Source: Saxidomus purpurata (Eukaryota; Mollusca; Bivalvia; Venerida; Veneridae). From it: DNA of 64,000 bases. This document shows, one piece after another, positions 12,601-27,000 of this stretch. How positions within the stretch are numbered: position 1 is the first letter of the stretch; each line of letters opens with the position of its first letter. Under the pieces are notes generated by a model, which worked only from the letters and a program-made list of their open reading frames with translations, made no database searches and was not told the origin of the DNA. The stretch spans positions 4,497,721-4,561,720 of the forward strand of contig JAFMSR010000016.1 in NCBI GenBank assembly GCA_022818135.1. The letters are read 5' to 3'. The position numbers and the translations under genes were made by a program.

Positions 12601-15600
12601 CTTATACAACAATCTCTAGAACAGATGTATTATATGATCACGGTGCGGGTGGAAATTAATTTTAAAGGTGTCGAAAAATAGCCCGGTATTATAAAACAGC
12701 AAACGTTAATGCTTAAGTTGACGGAAGACTTAGAATGGTTAAAATTGGTAACATGGAGCTGATAAGGATATTTATAACATTTATATTACATTGAACTACC
12801 GAAAAGGTAACAAAATCCAGTTTATAAAACCTTTGAAAGTGTAGCTTGACTTCAGTTTATGGCAAAAGTCGTTACCATTAGTAACCCTTTTTATCAGTAA
12901 AACTACGACTTGAGAATTTATGCAAGTAAGACTATATACCATATAGGAGCACAGGATCATCCTGAGTATACAAAAAATTATGATACTGTGACGCATATTC
13001 AATTATCAAAAAGGTACTTCTTCAGGTACTCAGGTATCTAGACTACTACTACATGTAGTTAAAAATGTATTGCTCAATTCTGAGTTGTAGTTAAACTGCT
13101 TGAAGATATAATATTGCGGATATAGCTACAATGTAAAGTTAACATGATTTCTTCGATATTTTTGTAGTGTCGTATGTGATGAATGCGACAAAAACTTTTA
13201 CCGAGACAATGGAAAATGTAAAGCGTGTGATTATTGGTGCGAGATAAGTACCAGTAGCCCCTTACTAACGTGCAGGGAAAATGACGGATACTGTAACTTT
13301 GGTTGCAAGTCAGGACGTTTTGGCTTTGAATGTGGAGAACGGTGTAGAACCAATTGCAATGATATTTGCGACAGAGATACCGGTAAGCTTTGCAACCTTT
13401 CAATGCGATTAAGGTGAGTGTGACGTTTATTAAGTTCTACAAAGCAGATTTCATTAAAATACCATTTACTGATAATGTACCATTTCATATAAATTAGTGT
13501 TACTAAAAAGAATATACTATTTCGCCATTCTTTAAAACAAAACATAAATGCACTTTAAGTGATGGTAATGATGTGTTTATAAGTAAGTGCTTATTTCGGC
13601 ATTTTATTACTTGCTAACATCGCCTAAGTATTCAAATTGCTGTTTAAAGGAATGTGTTCGACAGGCTGCAAGTACCAAAATAACTGTGGACCTATGTGTG
13701 AAATTTCCTGTAACGATGGCTGTGCAAGTCAACAATGCAACCAGGATTGTACATGTTTACAAGGATGTACTACTACATACTGGGGCAAAAAGTGTGAACA
13801 TCTTTGCAATTCAAAATGCACAGAGTCGTCTTATCCCAACAGTAATATTTGTGACAGGTCCGATGGTTCGTGCCTATACGGGTGTGAAAACGATAACTTC
13901 TGGGGCGATCGCTGTCATTTGGAATGCAACAAAAACTGTTTGAATCTTAGTTGCAATAGATCAAACGGATATTGCAATGCTAGCTGTGAAGCTGGATGGT
14001 ACGGTAATCAATGTGAGAAAGAGTGCAACAAACATTGCATAGAAATTAAATGTGAGCGACGATGGGGATATTGTAGCATCGGGTGTGTTGCTGGATGGCA
14101 CGGAGAGCAATGCAATCGTTTATGTAGTGGCAGATGTTTGAATCTTACATGTCAGGGAGAGGAAGACAACTGTACATTTGGCTATAACGATTTGATCGAA
14201 AAAACAGACTGTGAAGATGGAGGTATTTTGTTTCTGGATCCGTATGTAATCGACAGGCAATTGAATGTTTCCTTACATAAACATGTTGTTTCATGTTTCT
14301 AACAAGATACCTATTGGACTGCCAGCAAATAATTGGACTCTATATACACTGATATTCATATGTACACGTAAACGTGTTTGCATACACACTGCAGAAAAAT
14401 TTGTAACCTTTGGTATAGGATTAAATGCACAGAGAGTTTATGAAAAATGTATTTTATGCATTTTGATTTAAAACCTAGCTCAGGATTAGCAAAATGTTTA
14501 ACCATTAGTTATTTTTTGTGTGTATAATTAACCTACTGCAGTTTCACTTACATATAAAGTGTATTATATGCATGTGTTTTGCGTTAATTCAAACGTCTTG
14601 TTATAAAACCTAAACACAGTTGAACTGATGACTGCTTCCTGTAAAATCTAAGCAATGTATGCACCAAAAGGGGGGCCTTCTTAATACTGTTGAAAAAAAG
14701 GGCCAGCGTATCCACACTACTTATTAACTTGTAAAGCTTCTATGACAATACATCTATCGGATATGTCACTTGTTGAATTGATTTATTCTTACCGTTATGG
14801 ACTTTTTATATGTTTCAGATACTGCCACTTTGAATAGTCTGCTTATTGGCGGTCTTGTTAGTGGTTGGATTTTGTTTTTCGCGGTGAGTGGTGTTTTTGC
14901 CGTGAAAGCAATAAGAAGATATCAGAATGGCAAAGGTAAGCATTGCATGTTAAATAGTTCCAACATTTTCATTCATCGCTCACTTGAGTTAATAGAGGAT
15001 ACATGTAGTAATAATCAGACCGTAAGGTTATAAGCGGAGAATTATCTTGAGTATCTGAAAACACTTTTCGGAGAGTTTGTTCACATTCACTAAAATGTTC
15101 CATCAATAGTACTTGCAAAGTTTTTATTTTATTAAACCAAGTATACTGTTTTTGACCGAGAACTTTCACTGTAACTTGAAAAGCTGATAATATATAAAAA
15201 TATATGTATATATTAATGGCGCACGTTATGTTTAACACCTTACATTCAAAGAAGCTGGAATAGTCTGGCTCTTTACTTATGTTTTTTAAGTAACAAAAGT
15301 TTCAGTTTTACCAATACATTTGAATGTATAAATGATTCTCATGCAGTCCTTTCTCTGCAGTTTGCAAAGACCAAAAGACGTCAGTAGACGAACAACACGA
15401 TATATCAAATAGGTAATACATTAACAAAGTGTGATGACCGAAATATATTCCATAAACACATGACATAAAACGCTGAAATAATTGCAAACAATTTCAGGTG
15501 GCGAACGATAGATTATGTGTTTAAATAATATCAGAAACTAAAAACTCAAACACTGCAATGACAAAACAGTCACATCTAAATGCTTAGACTGGGTACTTAA

Positions 15601-16148
15601 GGTATAGACTTGTAATGTTGCTAAAACAGAGAACATTCGATGAAAAACATATAACTACTTTTTGTAGATAATAAACAGAGTGGATACTATTTTAGTTTTA
15701 TAGTGTTGATGCGTGTTAGCCTTTCTGTTCATTTCAGTGGCCAGAACGAATACATGTCATTTCATATTGAACCAGGTTATTCAAATCAAGCAGCAATATA
15801 TGAAGTCTTGAACCAAGCGGAAGGTAAAATGCTATAACTAAATATATATATGAAATTAAGAATGATCTAATTCATTCTGCTTGAACGTATTATGATAATG
15901 ATATATATAATATGCCAGACCACGAAAATGTATGATAAGCATTTTTGGATTTTAACATTATCTAGATACCACTGCTTTACGATTCATATTTGTAAAGTTT
16001 TCACATTCTGACTGACAACCCCTAAATATCTATACATGTAATTAGTTTGGTTTCAGTACATTATGAACTCAAAGTTTTTTTTCTAGACGGAACAAAAGCT
16101 CGGAGCTCGGGTTTATACTATGAGAACGTAGAACAGGGGCAACTTTAA
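9619..16148 (+). CDS. MEGF/Draper-like multi-EGF transmembrane receptor, unit A (intact, 8 exons)
   Basis: A single-pass surface receptor of the multiple-EGF (MEGF10/Draper, scavenger-receptor-F-like) type. Exons: 9619-9658, 11636-11951, 13168-13382, 13650-14222, 14819-14935, 15361-15412, 15738-15823 and 16087-16148. All have GT..AG introns, the phases join perfectly and there is no internal stop. Total 1461 nt, 486 aa. Residues 1-13 (MLELLGFSLLLLR) form a short signal peptide. About 14-381 are cysteine-dense EGF/laminin-like repeats with recurring GCxxGxxGxxC spacing. About 387-410 form one membrane helix (LLIGGLVSGWILFFAVSGVF), then basic KAIRRYQ. The tail has Tyr443 (YMSF), Tyr459 (YEVL) and Tyr478 (YENV), an ITAM-like pair plus a Grb2-type YxN site. 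Exons 7-8 lie in the unique centre of the palindrome, so only this copy keeps them. AATAAA occurs at about 16260. The ligand is unknown. An engulfment or recognition role is inferred from the family. Confidence 0.87.
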
Positions 16149-18914
16149 TAGGCGGCAGTCGAACGTTTTCCGTCGCAGAGCTACTGACAGAATTGTACAC
16201 TATACTGTGGAATGATTCGAACGTGCCATAACAGGAATGATTAAAAGTTCTTATGAACGAATAAAATTGTAAACTCCTCATTAAACAAGTATCTTCAAAT
16301 TCAATTTTCAATTCAAACAAATTTGCACAAAATGCCATGTATTTTTATCTATATCATTTTAGTGTTCAAAGTGTTATTTTGCCTATGTTTTGTCACCTGT
16401 CTAACACGTATTTGTAAACCCATGCCGCGTTTTGACATTATCTGTAGTATCTAAATTTATTTGTTTAGATACTGTCTTTATGTATAATTTTTTCTCAAAA
16501 CATATTTCCAATGTGTAAATGTCTCATCGGCAAACAAACTTTAATATATTGTGTTTGTATACATGTATGTTTAACGTTTTACTAAAAAGTTGGGCAAAGG
16601 GTAATTGAAATCACAGTGGGTGGAACTGATGAAAGCATCAATGCAAGAAATGTTTTAAGCGTAAATTATAATAGAGGATTCAATTTGGTGATTTACTTCG
16701 TAATCTAAGATTACGTCTACTTAATATACGTCTCTTTTCATTAGCATGCTTACTTCTTAAACAGTAAACTCTATACAGATCATAAGTAAGAGCATAGGAA
16801 CATAATGTATGCTTGCGTGTTGCATTTGATATCAGATTGGTATCAATTTCCTTGTATTGAAAACAAGTTACTGAGTGTTTTTGAAATAGACAATCACAAA
16901 GTTTGCACTATTTATATGCACATGATATCAACTGCTAATTTGTATTGTCTCTATTTATCATACAATCATTTTGCCATTATCATTCCCTGTTTTAGACATT
17001 AATTTAGTCATATGTTTTGCCACCTGCAATCAAAGTCTTATAAACATATTTAATCTGAAGACGAATAGCTAAGGATACATCGCCATGTTGAGAAAAATTC
17101 TCAAACACGTACTCGGCATTTTAAAGACCAGTAGAGGCTGAAAAGCATTCAGACTGATTTGTATTATAAATACTTGATAAAGTGCAAAAGTTGCCAGGAA
17201 TATTAAAGCTATATACAATACAAACTATACAATATGAAATAACGACAAAGTACAGTAAAATACAAGTAATAACAGAAAATTATGAAAACGCTACACACGA
17301 ATTATTCAAACTAGCAGACATTCAGAAAGTCAATGCCTAAATATAAGCACAAACTGACATATCATAGGATATAGCAGTCATGAAAAACGTTTTCATCGCG
17401 AAGTGCAGTGAAATCAACAGTGGAAAATAGTATGAACTCGGATTTAAGGTTTTGTTAAAGATTAAGTGTCAAACACACGACATGTGGTTATCAATGCTCA
17501 CTTCTGAGAAAAAGACATATTTCTATACTATTATTTCTAAGGTTGACTCTTTCTCAGAAAGTCTGTTCTGACAAAAAATATGTGCAAAGTTATTTGAAAA
17601 AAATGCAATAAATCAACAAAAAACAATAATGATTGTCTGCATGTGGCACGAAAAGAAAATGTTGTACCTAAAACGTTTATGACTTTGCTAGCAGTGAAAC
17701 GTGCCCTGAACACTTATGTTCAATTGTAGGAGTATCTCTTGAAAATGTGTCAAATCTGTAAAAGGAAGATAAAAGTTACACTGATATGGCATCAATCTAA
17801 AACTGTTATCGCAGAAACTTTGAAAACTGAACTTTGTATTCTTAATGCGTACTCACAGAGCATGCAGCGAAAACAGTAGTTTAAATTTACATGAACCAGC
17901 ACATTGTTTCTCACCCTATTTCACATAAAGTTTTTTTGCAATTGTAGGTTGTTTTTTAAAGCACTTTTTATTGTACGACAACTATGCTATTTGTATTTGG
18001 AAAAGGTGTTAATTGATAAATATATTAAATCATGACAATTTTAACGAATTTTACAATATTCTGGTTTTTTTTTAAAAACCAGATCTTGCCAAATATTCAG
18101 TCTAACGCCAATCATTATCTCTTGTAATCAAGAGCGTTATCTAGTATAAATACAAATTTCCTTATCGTAGCTCGTCGGAATTTTGGTTTCCACATTTCAT
18201 AGAGTAATTTTTAATAATCTTAATCCTATGTGTTCATTTTATACACTTTTGCAGTTTGTAAACATGAAAGGATAATAAACAATGATTAGCAAGAAGCAGA
18301 CAGAAACACAAATCTCAATTCTATGTAAAAGGTCTAAATGTTTGTTGGCTGAATATAATACATATTCTACAAGTATAACATATCTTACATATACTTGTAA
18401 ATGTGTGTTACGCATTTTACATGATCAAAATAAATCAGTTTAAACATTGTACAAAAGTTAATCATTTGAGCAACATCTTATACAATTCTGCTGAATTGTC
18501 TAGAATAGATGACGCCGCAGAAACGTTTGCCTGTCTGTCTGCTTTCATAATATCTCTGATAACCTTTTGAAATGATTATTGATCGCAAAAGTTATACATA
18601 AAGGGAGACTTACGGCTTGGCGTATTTGGTCTTCAAAGTATGTCCAGACTTGCGTTAATTCATACTTATGATACTCAAATCAGCAAGTTTCTGTTTGGTT
18701 CCAATTAAGTAAACTTATCTCTTGCACCAAAATAAAAGTCATAAAAGTCAACTCAAACAATACAGCCACTGCATTTATGAAAGCCTGGTTGTGAAGGTCG
18801 ACATGTAGATCTTCTACATGCGACAACAACTATTTTGACGTGTTTATTTTACACTTGGCTTACTGTATTTTTAAATTGTTTGTTTTGCCCCATATCATTA
18901 CAAATAAAACAAAG
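15541..18914. other. Unique centre of the palindrome
   Basis: The loop between the arms. It contains the last two exons of MEGF-A (15738-15823, 16087-16148). The rest, about 16270-18915, is AT-rich without a recognisable gene, RNA or repeat. Short open frames have no family features. Confidence 0.75.
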
Positions 18915-19040
18915 GTTTTTGTTGCTGATATTACTTATTACACATAATTTACTGTTCACCATCTGAAATCGTTTGTAATTGTTCCAGCGTTTTATGACAC
19001 GTGGTTTATGGAATATCATCACACTTTGTAAATGTAATAC

Positions 19041-22000
19041 CTGTTTGGTATATCTTGTTGTTCGTCTACTGACATATTTTGGTCTTTGAAAACTGCAGAA
19101 AAAGGACTGTTTGAGAAAGATTATTACATTCAAATGTATTGGTAAATAATTATAATCATTAGTAAAAGACCAGATTATACCAGTTTCTTTAAATTTAAGG
19201 TATTAAACATATCGTTCGCCATTATTACATACATATATTTATATGTAATATCAGCTTTTCAAGTTACAGTGAAAATTCTCCATTAGGGAAAAAAAGGGTA
19301 TAAGTGCTACATGTAAAGATAGATTTAAAGTATTTCACAAATTAAATTAACTTTTGCTCTCAGTGAAAAATATTTCCCAATCTATAAGTTAATCATAACA
19401 CATGAGGTCAAAACGGTAAACTTGGTTTAATAAGATGAAAACCTTGCACGTACTATTGATGCAACCTTTTATTGAATATGAACAAAATCGTGGATCTCTT
19501 AATCTTACAATGCTTACCTTTGCCATTCTGATATCTTCTTATTGCTTTCACGGCAAAAACAGCACTCACCACGAAGAAAAAACCCAACTACTCACAAGAC
19601 CGCCAATAAGCAGACTATTTAACGTGGTAGTACCTGAAACATATAAAAGGTGAACAATGATAAAAGTAAACTAATTTAACAGATGACATGTTCGGGTAGA
19701 TCTATTGTCATTGAAGCTTTATTAGTTAATAAGTAGCGTGGATACGCTGGTCTATCTTTTCCTTCAACAGTATTAAGCAGTTCCTCATGTTGGTGCATAC
19801 ATTGCTTCGATTTTACAGGAAGCAGTCATCAGAACAACTTTGTTAACGTTTTGTAACAAGACGTTTGAATTAACGCACAACACATGAATATAATACAATT
19901 TATACGTAAGTTAAACTGCAGGAGGTTAATGATACACACAAAACATAGCTAAAAGTTAAACCTTTTGCTAATCTTGAGCTGAGTTTTAAACTAAAATGCA
20001 TAAAATTCATAAAATGCATAAAATGCCTTTTTCATAAACTCTATTGTGCATTCAATCCTATACTGAAGGTTACAAATGTTTCTGCAGTTTGTACGCAAAA
20101 ACGTTTACGTTTACATATAAATACCAGTGTATATGGATTAAAATTTATTGCTGGAAGTCCAAAAGGTATCTTGTTAGAAACATGAAACACCATTTTTTGT
20201 GAAGGGAAAAGTTAAACTGTCTGTCATTTACATACGAATCCAGAAACAAAAATACCCCCATCTTCACAGTCTGAAAATACATAAACGATTGCATTGCTCT
20301 CCGTGCCATCCCGCAACACATCAGATGCAACAATATCCCCATCGTCGCTCACATTTAATTTCTATGCAATGTTTGTTGCACTCTTTTTCACATTGATTAC
20401 CGTGCCATTCAGCTGCACAGCCAACATTGCAATATCCATTCAATCTATTGCATGTAAGATTCAAACAGTTTTTATTGCATTCCAAATGGCAGTGATCGCC
20501 CCAGAAGTTATCGTTTTCACACCCGTATTGGCACGAACCATCCGACCTTGCACAAATGTTATTGCTTGGATCAGACGGCTTAGTGCATTTTGAATTGCAA
20601 ATATCTTCACACTTTTGGCCCCAATTGTTAGAAATACATCCCTGTAAACATGTACACGACTGGTTGCATTGTTGACCTGTACAGCCATCGTTTCACACAT
20701 TGGTCCACAGCTATTTTGGTACTTGCAGCCTATCAAACACATTCCTTTAAACAGCAATTTGAATACTTAGGCGATGTTAGCAAGTAATACAACGCCGAAA
20801 TAACCACTACCTAATCACATCATTACCATCATTTAATGCATTTACGTGTTGTTTTAAAGAATGGCGAACTAATGATTTTTTGAGTAACATTAATTTATAT
20901 GAAATGGTACATTATCAGTAAATGGTATTTTAATGAAATCTGCTTTGTAGAACTTAATAAACGTCACACTCACCTTAATCGCATTGAAAGGTTGCAAAGC
21001 TTACCGGTATCTCTGTCGCAAATATCATTGCAATTAGCATTACACTGTTCTCCACATTCAAAACCAAAACGCCCTGACTTGCAACCAAAGTAACAGTATC
21101 CGTCACTTTCCCTGCACCTTAGTGAGGGGCTACTGGTACTTATCTCACACCAATAATTGCACGCTATACATTCTCCATTGTCTCGGTAAAAGTGTTTGTT
21201 GCATTTATCGCATACGACACTTAAAAAATATCGAAGAAATCATTTTAACTTTTCATTGTAGCTATATCCGCAATATTATATCTTCAAGCAGTTTCACTAC
21301 AACTCAGAATTGAGCAATACATTTTTAACTACATATAGTAGTAGTCTAGATACCTGAGTACCTGCAGAAGTACCTTTTTGATAATTGAATATGCGTCACA
21401 GTAGCATGTGTATATTCAAGATGATCCTGTGCTCCTATATGGTACATAGTCTTACTTGCATAATTTCTCAAGTCGTAGTGTCACTGATGACAAAGGTTAC
21501 TAATGGTAACGACTTTTGCCATAAACTGAAGTCAAGCTACACTTTCAAAGGTTTATAAACTGGATTTTTTTTATGTTTTTGGTAATTCAATGTAATATAA
21601 ATGTTATAAATATCCTTATCAGCTCCATGTTACCAATTTTAACATATGTTCTAGAGATTGTCGTATAAGAAATTAAGCACGGTGTCCCTTTCATTTCTTT
21701 ATCATGGAAGCATAGTGTGTGTACAACTCAAACATTAGTTACAAAATTTTTATTTCCAAACAAGAGGTCATTTATTATGAACACATTTTAAAAAGCATAT
21801 TTGTGAATATGACAAATGTGTAATTTTAAATATTGTTAATGCGCCATATTCAAGATGTTAATATATCATTGAAACAGGGCGTTTAAAGATTTGATTTTTG
21901 AGAAATAGTGCACGTAGACCCATTTGTTTAAAAAAATCTATTTTACGACAATCGTAGCAAACTATATTAAAATGGTAGAATGAAGGCACAGTTTTCATTT

Positions 22001-24098
22001 TATGATTCCAGCAACAAAAACATATATGGAGTGATTTATTTCCCTGCTAGTTTAGTTTATTTTGATATATGTTTAAAATACTTCTGCACGCGATATCACA
22101 TTGGTTGCCATGTCAATACACATGCAACATATGCTAAACATCATATAAATACGGATACAACATTTATATATTTTAAAAATGTACAAAATGCAGTTTGTTT
22201 TATAATTTCAAAAATACCTGCTATCATTTTTTGAAGAGCATCTTTTGCAGTTTCTATCGAAGGTAGAACACTGTTTTTCACAACGGGCCCCGTAAGAACC
22301 ATCATTACAAACATCGAGACACTCGTCTGCTGTTGCATTACAGATTTCAACGCCGCTGGTGTTTGAGAGGGCACACGAGTGTGGACACTCAACAGAACAG
22401 TTCGGTCCTGCATAACCTAGCTGGCAGCCATGTAAGCATTCTTCGGTTTAATAGTCGCAGGTTTCTGTCCCGTTTTCTACCGGTAGCATGCAGTAAGAAG
22501 GGCAAATGACAGAACAGTCTGTACCATCTAAATCTTTAATTTGACACAATTTCATTTGAATTATTCCCTTTTTCTTTATTATCATAGTACAAACAGGTCA
22601 GTAATTTAACACTTTCTGTGATTCATTTTTCAAACAATGGTAGCAAAAACGTTATATCTTTGAATTGAGATCTGCGCTTTTGCTGCGCTGAAAACCGCTA
22701 ACATGACAGGTAACAAATCACTAATAAAACCAGCATTTTAACAAGTCAGACTATATAAATAACTTGTAATAAGCAGTGAAACGAAGCAAAAATTAGACTA
22801 TTGAAACTTTAGACTGTACGTCCAAATTGAACAATTTAAGTTGAGAATGTGGCTGCTGTGGATTGAGTCCTTAAGAGAGTTTTATGAGTGGATCTTAATG
22901 CCGATTTCAAACTACGCATGTACACTATCTAAATTTCTTGTTTATCGCAGAAGTATGCGTGTCCGTGCTACAATGAGGAACATAACTTGAAACATGACTA
23001 AATAGATAAATTGATATTTTATGTGCCTGTTCATGTTGCGTATTGTGGACGAATTTGACATCAGTGTCAAAATATGTTTGAAAATACATTTTATTGTTAC
23101 ATCTTTGCCTTTTCATACTCGTTGTACATATATAATTTTATTATTTCTGAACGAAACGATTATTGTCAGGTACAAACAAGGACAAAAAAAGAAGTTTTCC
23201 GCACACACATTAGGTAACACCGGTCAAAGGAATTAAAATATTGCAAGTGCCATGAGTAATGTAGTTTTCATCAAGAACAGAAATATGGCGGCAGTTTTAT
23301 TGCAGTCATACAACAGGTTAAACAGAAGATAAATCATGTTGTTTACACATACAAGTACCTTGTTATCACGTAAATGTTTACAGGAAGATTTGATATATGC
23401 TATTTATTCGTTAAAAAACTGTACTCTGTTTAATTTTTTAATCATCTCCCTTTGTTACATTTTCTTGTCCGGAGCTTAAATCTAAAAGACTTAGAACTTA
23501 TGGAAATTTATTCAATTTGCATATTCTTATAGAGGACTGTTAATTTACTCTTTACGGGCCAGGTAACGCTTACAGTACTTACAAGACAGTAGGCTAGTCT
23601 ACTACCAGTTAAGATCACACCATATTCCAGTCATGCTAACTGCTACAGTTTTAAATCTGCATTCCTAACATGATACTCGCTTAAGTAATTTTGTCAACAA
23701 AAGATAAATCAGTTTTTTATGTGCTATTGTCTTTGCAACATTTTGCACGCAATAGCTCACCGGTTAGGACGTTCGTCTCCAGAACGGGTGATGCCAGATT
23801 CGACTCACTTTAAAACACGAGACGTGTCATTAGGTAAAGACTTTGATGGGACATGCGCCTAAGTCCACCACGCTTTTCTGGAAAGGAGCGATGAAGAACT
23901 CACTGCCAGCGTGATGACATTTAAAATTGATATTCGAGAGCGATTCAATAAGGTGCGGAAGCTTTATTCGTATTCGAAGCAAATAAATAAATATAAATTA
24001 AACATTTTGCAGTTAAACAACATTTAAATATGATAAAATATATGAATGATAGACGTACTTGCCAGAAGAAAAAGCGAAAATCCAAGCAGCTCCAGCAT
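19041..24098 (-). pseudogene. MEGF-like receptor, unit B: disrupted, tail-less pseudogene
   Basis: The inverted partner of the unit A receptor. Surviving exons, in transcript order: 24098-24059 (signal MLELLGFSLFLLA), 22533-22218, 21219-21005, 20744-20256, 19633-19518 and 19092-19041. The signal exon, exon 3 and exon 6 remain open and of identical length to unit A. Lesions: in exon 2 a Ser codon has become TAA (22448-22450). Exon 4 has a 10-nt deletion (around 20690), a Gly codon turned TGA (20321-20323) and a further loss of about 74 nt near its 3' end. The transmembrane exon 5 is 1 nt short (116 against 117). The two cytoplasmic-tail exons are missing because the arm ends just after exon 6. 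Several independent lesions make sequencing error an unlikely explanation. It could at most make a short secreted fragment. Confidence 0.9.
23747..23940 (+). repeat. tRNA-derived SINE in the right arm
   Basis: The head resembles a tRNA: TAGCTCACCGGTTAGGACG as an A-box-like part, a TTCGTCTCCAGAACGG anticodon-stem-like part, and ATTCGACTC as a B-box-like part. A non-tRNA body runs to about 23940. The left arm keeps only an eroded piece of it in reverse (about 9740-9830), so the insertion predates the duplication. It is not a functional tRNA gene: no clean acceptor stem is visible. Confidence 0.55.
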
Positions 24099-27000
24099 AA
24101 TGTTAACTCCACAGATCTGAAAAATTATTAAACATCGAAAGTTATTTTACATTTTTCAAAATAACATTCTAAATAAAATACGTGACCATTTCAATTCAGA
24201 CGACTTAAAAATATTTCTGGTCATGTTGTTATCTAATCGAATGTTTTATTGCAAAATAAAGAGGAAATTTTAAAAAGTGTCTATACAACTTTTATATTGG
24301 ATATAGTTTTATAGTTTTTGTAATATGCATTTAAGGACAATGCATATCTTCACAAATAGTGTGGGTCGTAAATTGTTAGTTTTAAGGCGGTAGCCTACTG
24401 GCGAACTTTGTGGGAATCCGATCACAAGAGACACCTAGCGGCAGACTTTTAGCGCGAACACTGCCAGATTGTCTCTTTGCACAATCCTGTCTACATGATT
24501 AAAGCACGATAGTGCAGTGTGTCGTTTCCTGACAGAGAAAATTTTAATATAACCATATCTCTCACGTTCGCGGAGAGATAGCATTATTTTACCGGAGAAG
24601 CTGAAATTCACATAAAACTATTTTGACAACAAAATAATTTCACATACGAATCGAACCCTCATTCCAGGTAGCATCATCGCTGCTTCCAATCTACTGCTGA
24701 GTAGACACGTGGTGTGTGACACCAGTGTCTTTGCAAAAGGCTACACCACATGGTTGGAGACGAACCTAGAACCTTACTTTTTAGACCTTCAAAGATTACA
24801 TTTATTATAACTTGTTCAATTTGTTTATCTGTTTGAGACAACTTGCAGAACAAATGTTCAAAATATGTCAGTACATGGTCAAGGTCACGACATAAGATAA
24901 AAATTTCGACCTTTGCCTTCTGTATTCGCTTTGAATCTCGTTAATGCCTTGAAGAATTTCATTTAACTTGGGTCAAATACTTATTTACCGAGACAACGTT
25001 TAAGAACACCCTGATTCAAAGTCATTGTCAATAAAAAGGAATCTTTTATTTAGCATGTCCACTTTATGTCTCAATAAACACATTTTAAGAGTTGCGGAAG
25101 ATAAATCTGCTATCTTGAATTCATTGTTTAAAATTGTTATAGGAGTGTTTTAAAACTGTTTATGTGTGTATCTGAATAATGCATTGTGTCATCTGGCCAC
25201 TTCCTTGTGCCATATTGTTTTGTAAGTTTGTGTTCAAGTTCTGTTTGTTATTGTTTAATATACGTTTCGCTTACTGCTATTTCTTTTGTTTTTCTTTCTT
25301 TTTTTGTTGCATAACTGTTTAACATATAACTATAAGTTTTGTTAAAGAGAATGCAATATTGCCAAATGTTCGTACCGAGGCTGTTCTCTAAATAACTGTA
25401 GAGATGCAGGATAAGGAGGTATCCGTATTGCGATATAATGATATGATAGAAAAAAAAACAGAAAAAATAGAATAAAACCAAACAACTGCAAAAAACTGCC
25501 TTTTAAAAGCTTACACGACTTTTTGGCGATGTTTACACAATTTTAGCCATGGATGGGCACAGATAAACGATTTAATAGGTCGATGTAACCCCCGGTGGCA
25601 TGTTGAAAGAAAATTTAAGTTGTTCCGCAAGTCTTCATTGTGATTTATGCAAAATATTGGGCATTTGTAACATTTTGTGTATTCTGATATGGTACTTTGG
25701 TGTTTTATATTTTTCATTAGAAGTTTTTTTTTTATCGAAGGTGAGTGTTTATATATTAAGTTCCAAGCATAAACTTAAAGCCTTCGTCGTAAATTTAGTA
25801 AATTGTTAAGGAGCAGTATTTTTGACACAATCTGATATTTTCGCATGCATTGTAGTATATCATTAAACCCGTAATTCCAGCAACTATTTGGAAAAAATAT
25901 ATTTGAATTCTTGCAAGTAAAAAGTAGTCGATTTCAAATCGGCAAATTTGCTGTAAAAAGTACACAAATTATCAGGTTGTGGTTATTGTTGATGTGTTGT
26001 GATATTTTATGAAAGATTTCTTGAAACCATGAACGTTTGCCAAAAAAGTGAGTCTTAATTTATTACTAAAATTATCAGAAGTTAGTATTTAATGCATTTC
26101 GCAGTCACTGTACGTATTGTGTAACTATCGGCAATTACTACTAAAAAGAGTTTGCAGACAAATTTTGTTTCCTTTGTTGCGCAGGTGACTTCAGAAATTT
26201 TTGTTTTGATTGCTACAAACACAATTCAAAATATTTTACTAAACTAAAGGCATGAACCATTCTCTGATAAGCCTACGTCAGTCGAACTGTCATGTGACGG
26301 CGGTCTAGATAAATTTGCTGTAAATTTTGTAGCGATTTATCTGTCTGAAACATATATAGTACATCGTTACATTGGTATCAATGTGTACAGCGGGTAGTTT
26401 ATTTAAACTACGTATCGAACCGGCGATATATTTGAATATACCGGTAAATCGTTGCATCACTATATTACTGGGTGAAGAAATCGGCATTTCTACATGCCCT
26501 TTTGCACCTTTTTCAGCTACACACCTAGCTACAAGCCTTAGCAAACAGACACAGAAGATATTACAGGTGAGTTACTTTTAAAAAGTCAACACTCTCCATT
26601 TAGCCATCGGCAACTACGCCAATGTTCGAGGCAGTTAGAGACTATAAAATAAACAATTACTACTTTTTGAGTTTGACATATACAAAGTTTTATCATGAAT
26701 TAGTATCAACATTGTGAGCTTATATGAAAGTGATTATTTCTATAGTATCACAATTCAAAATAAATTGAAATGACAACATTAAACAAGACGTCTCGATTTT
26801 CGAACTTAAAACACATAATGTAAAATGTTCTGTAGAAACTATTTCCTCTATTATTTGTTTTGCATATGTCAGACGAGAAACATAAAAATACTATCTGATA
26901 TGTAAGATATATATATATGAAGTTGATAATATCTGTATTATCACATGTCCAAATAGATTGAAATGGTATCATTACACAAGACTTCCTGATTTCCGACTTA

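Larger units (their letters stand above)
1757..15540. repeat. Left arm of a 13-kb inverted duplication
   Basis: The reverse complement of about 18915-31867. Colinear landmarks: CHT exons 5-9 (2311-5370 against 30358-27286), MEGF signal exon (9619-9658 against 24098-24059), MEGF exon 2 (11636-11951 against 22533-22218), exon 3 (13168-13382 against 21219-21005), exon 4 (13650-14222 against 20744-20256), exon 5 (14819-14935 against 19633-19518) and exon 6 (15361-15412 against 19092-19041). The match starts at GTGTACATGTACTAGTATTT near 1757 and fades just after ATAATATCAG near 15535. The arms differ by many substitutions and indels. The last CHT exon is about 93-94% identical at protein level, counted by eye. 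Confidence 0.93.

Noticed and set aside
13074..13545. Reverse-strand frames over the MEGF exon 3 region that recur in the right arm
   Set aside because: They recur because the DNA is duplicated. The real exon lies on the other strand with conserved cysteines and splice sites.
23747..23820. Possible tRNA gene
   Set aside because: A- and B-box-like words are present but no clean acceptor stem, and a SINE body follows. The partner in the other arm is decayed.
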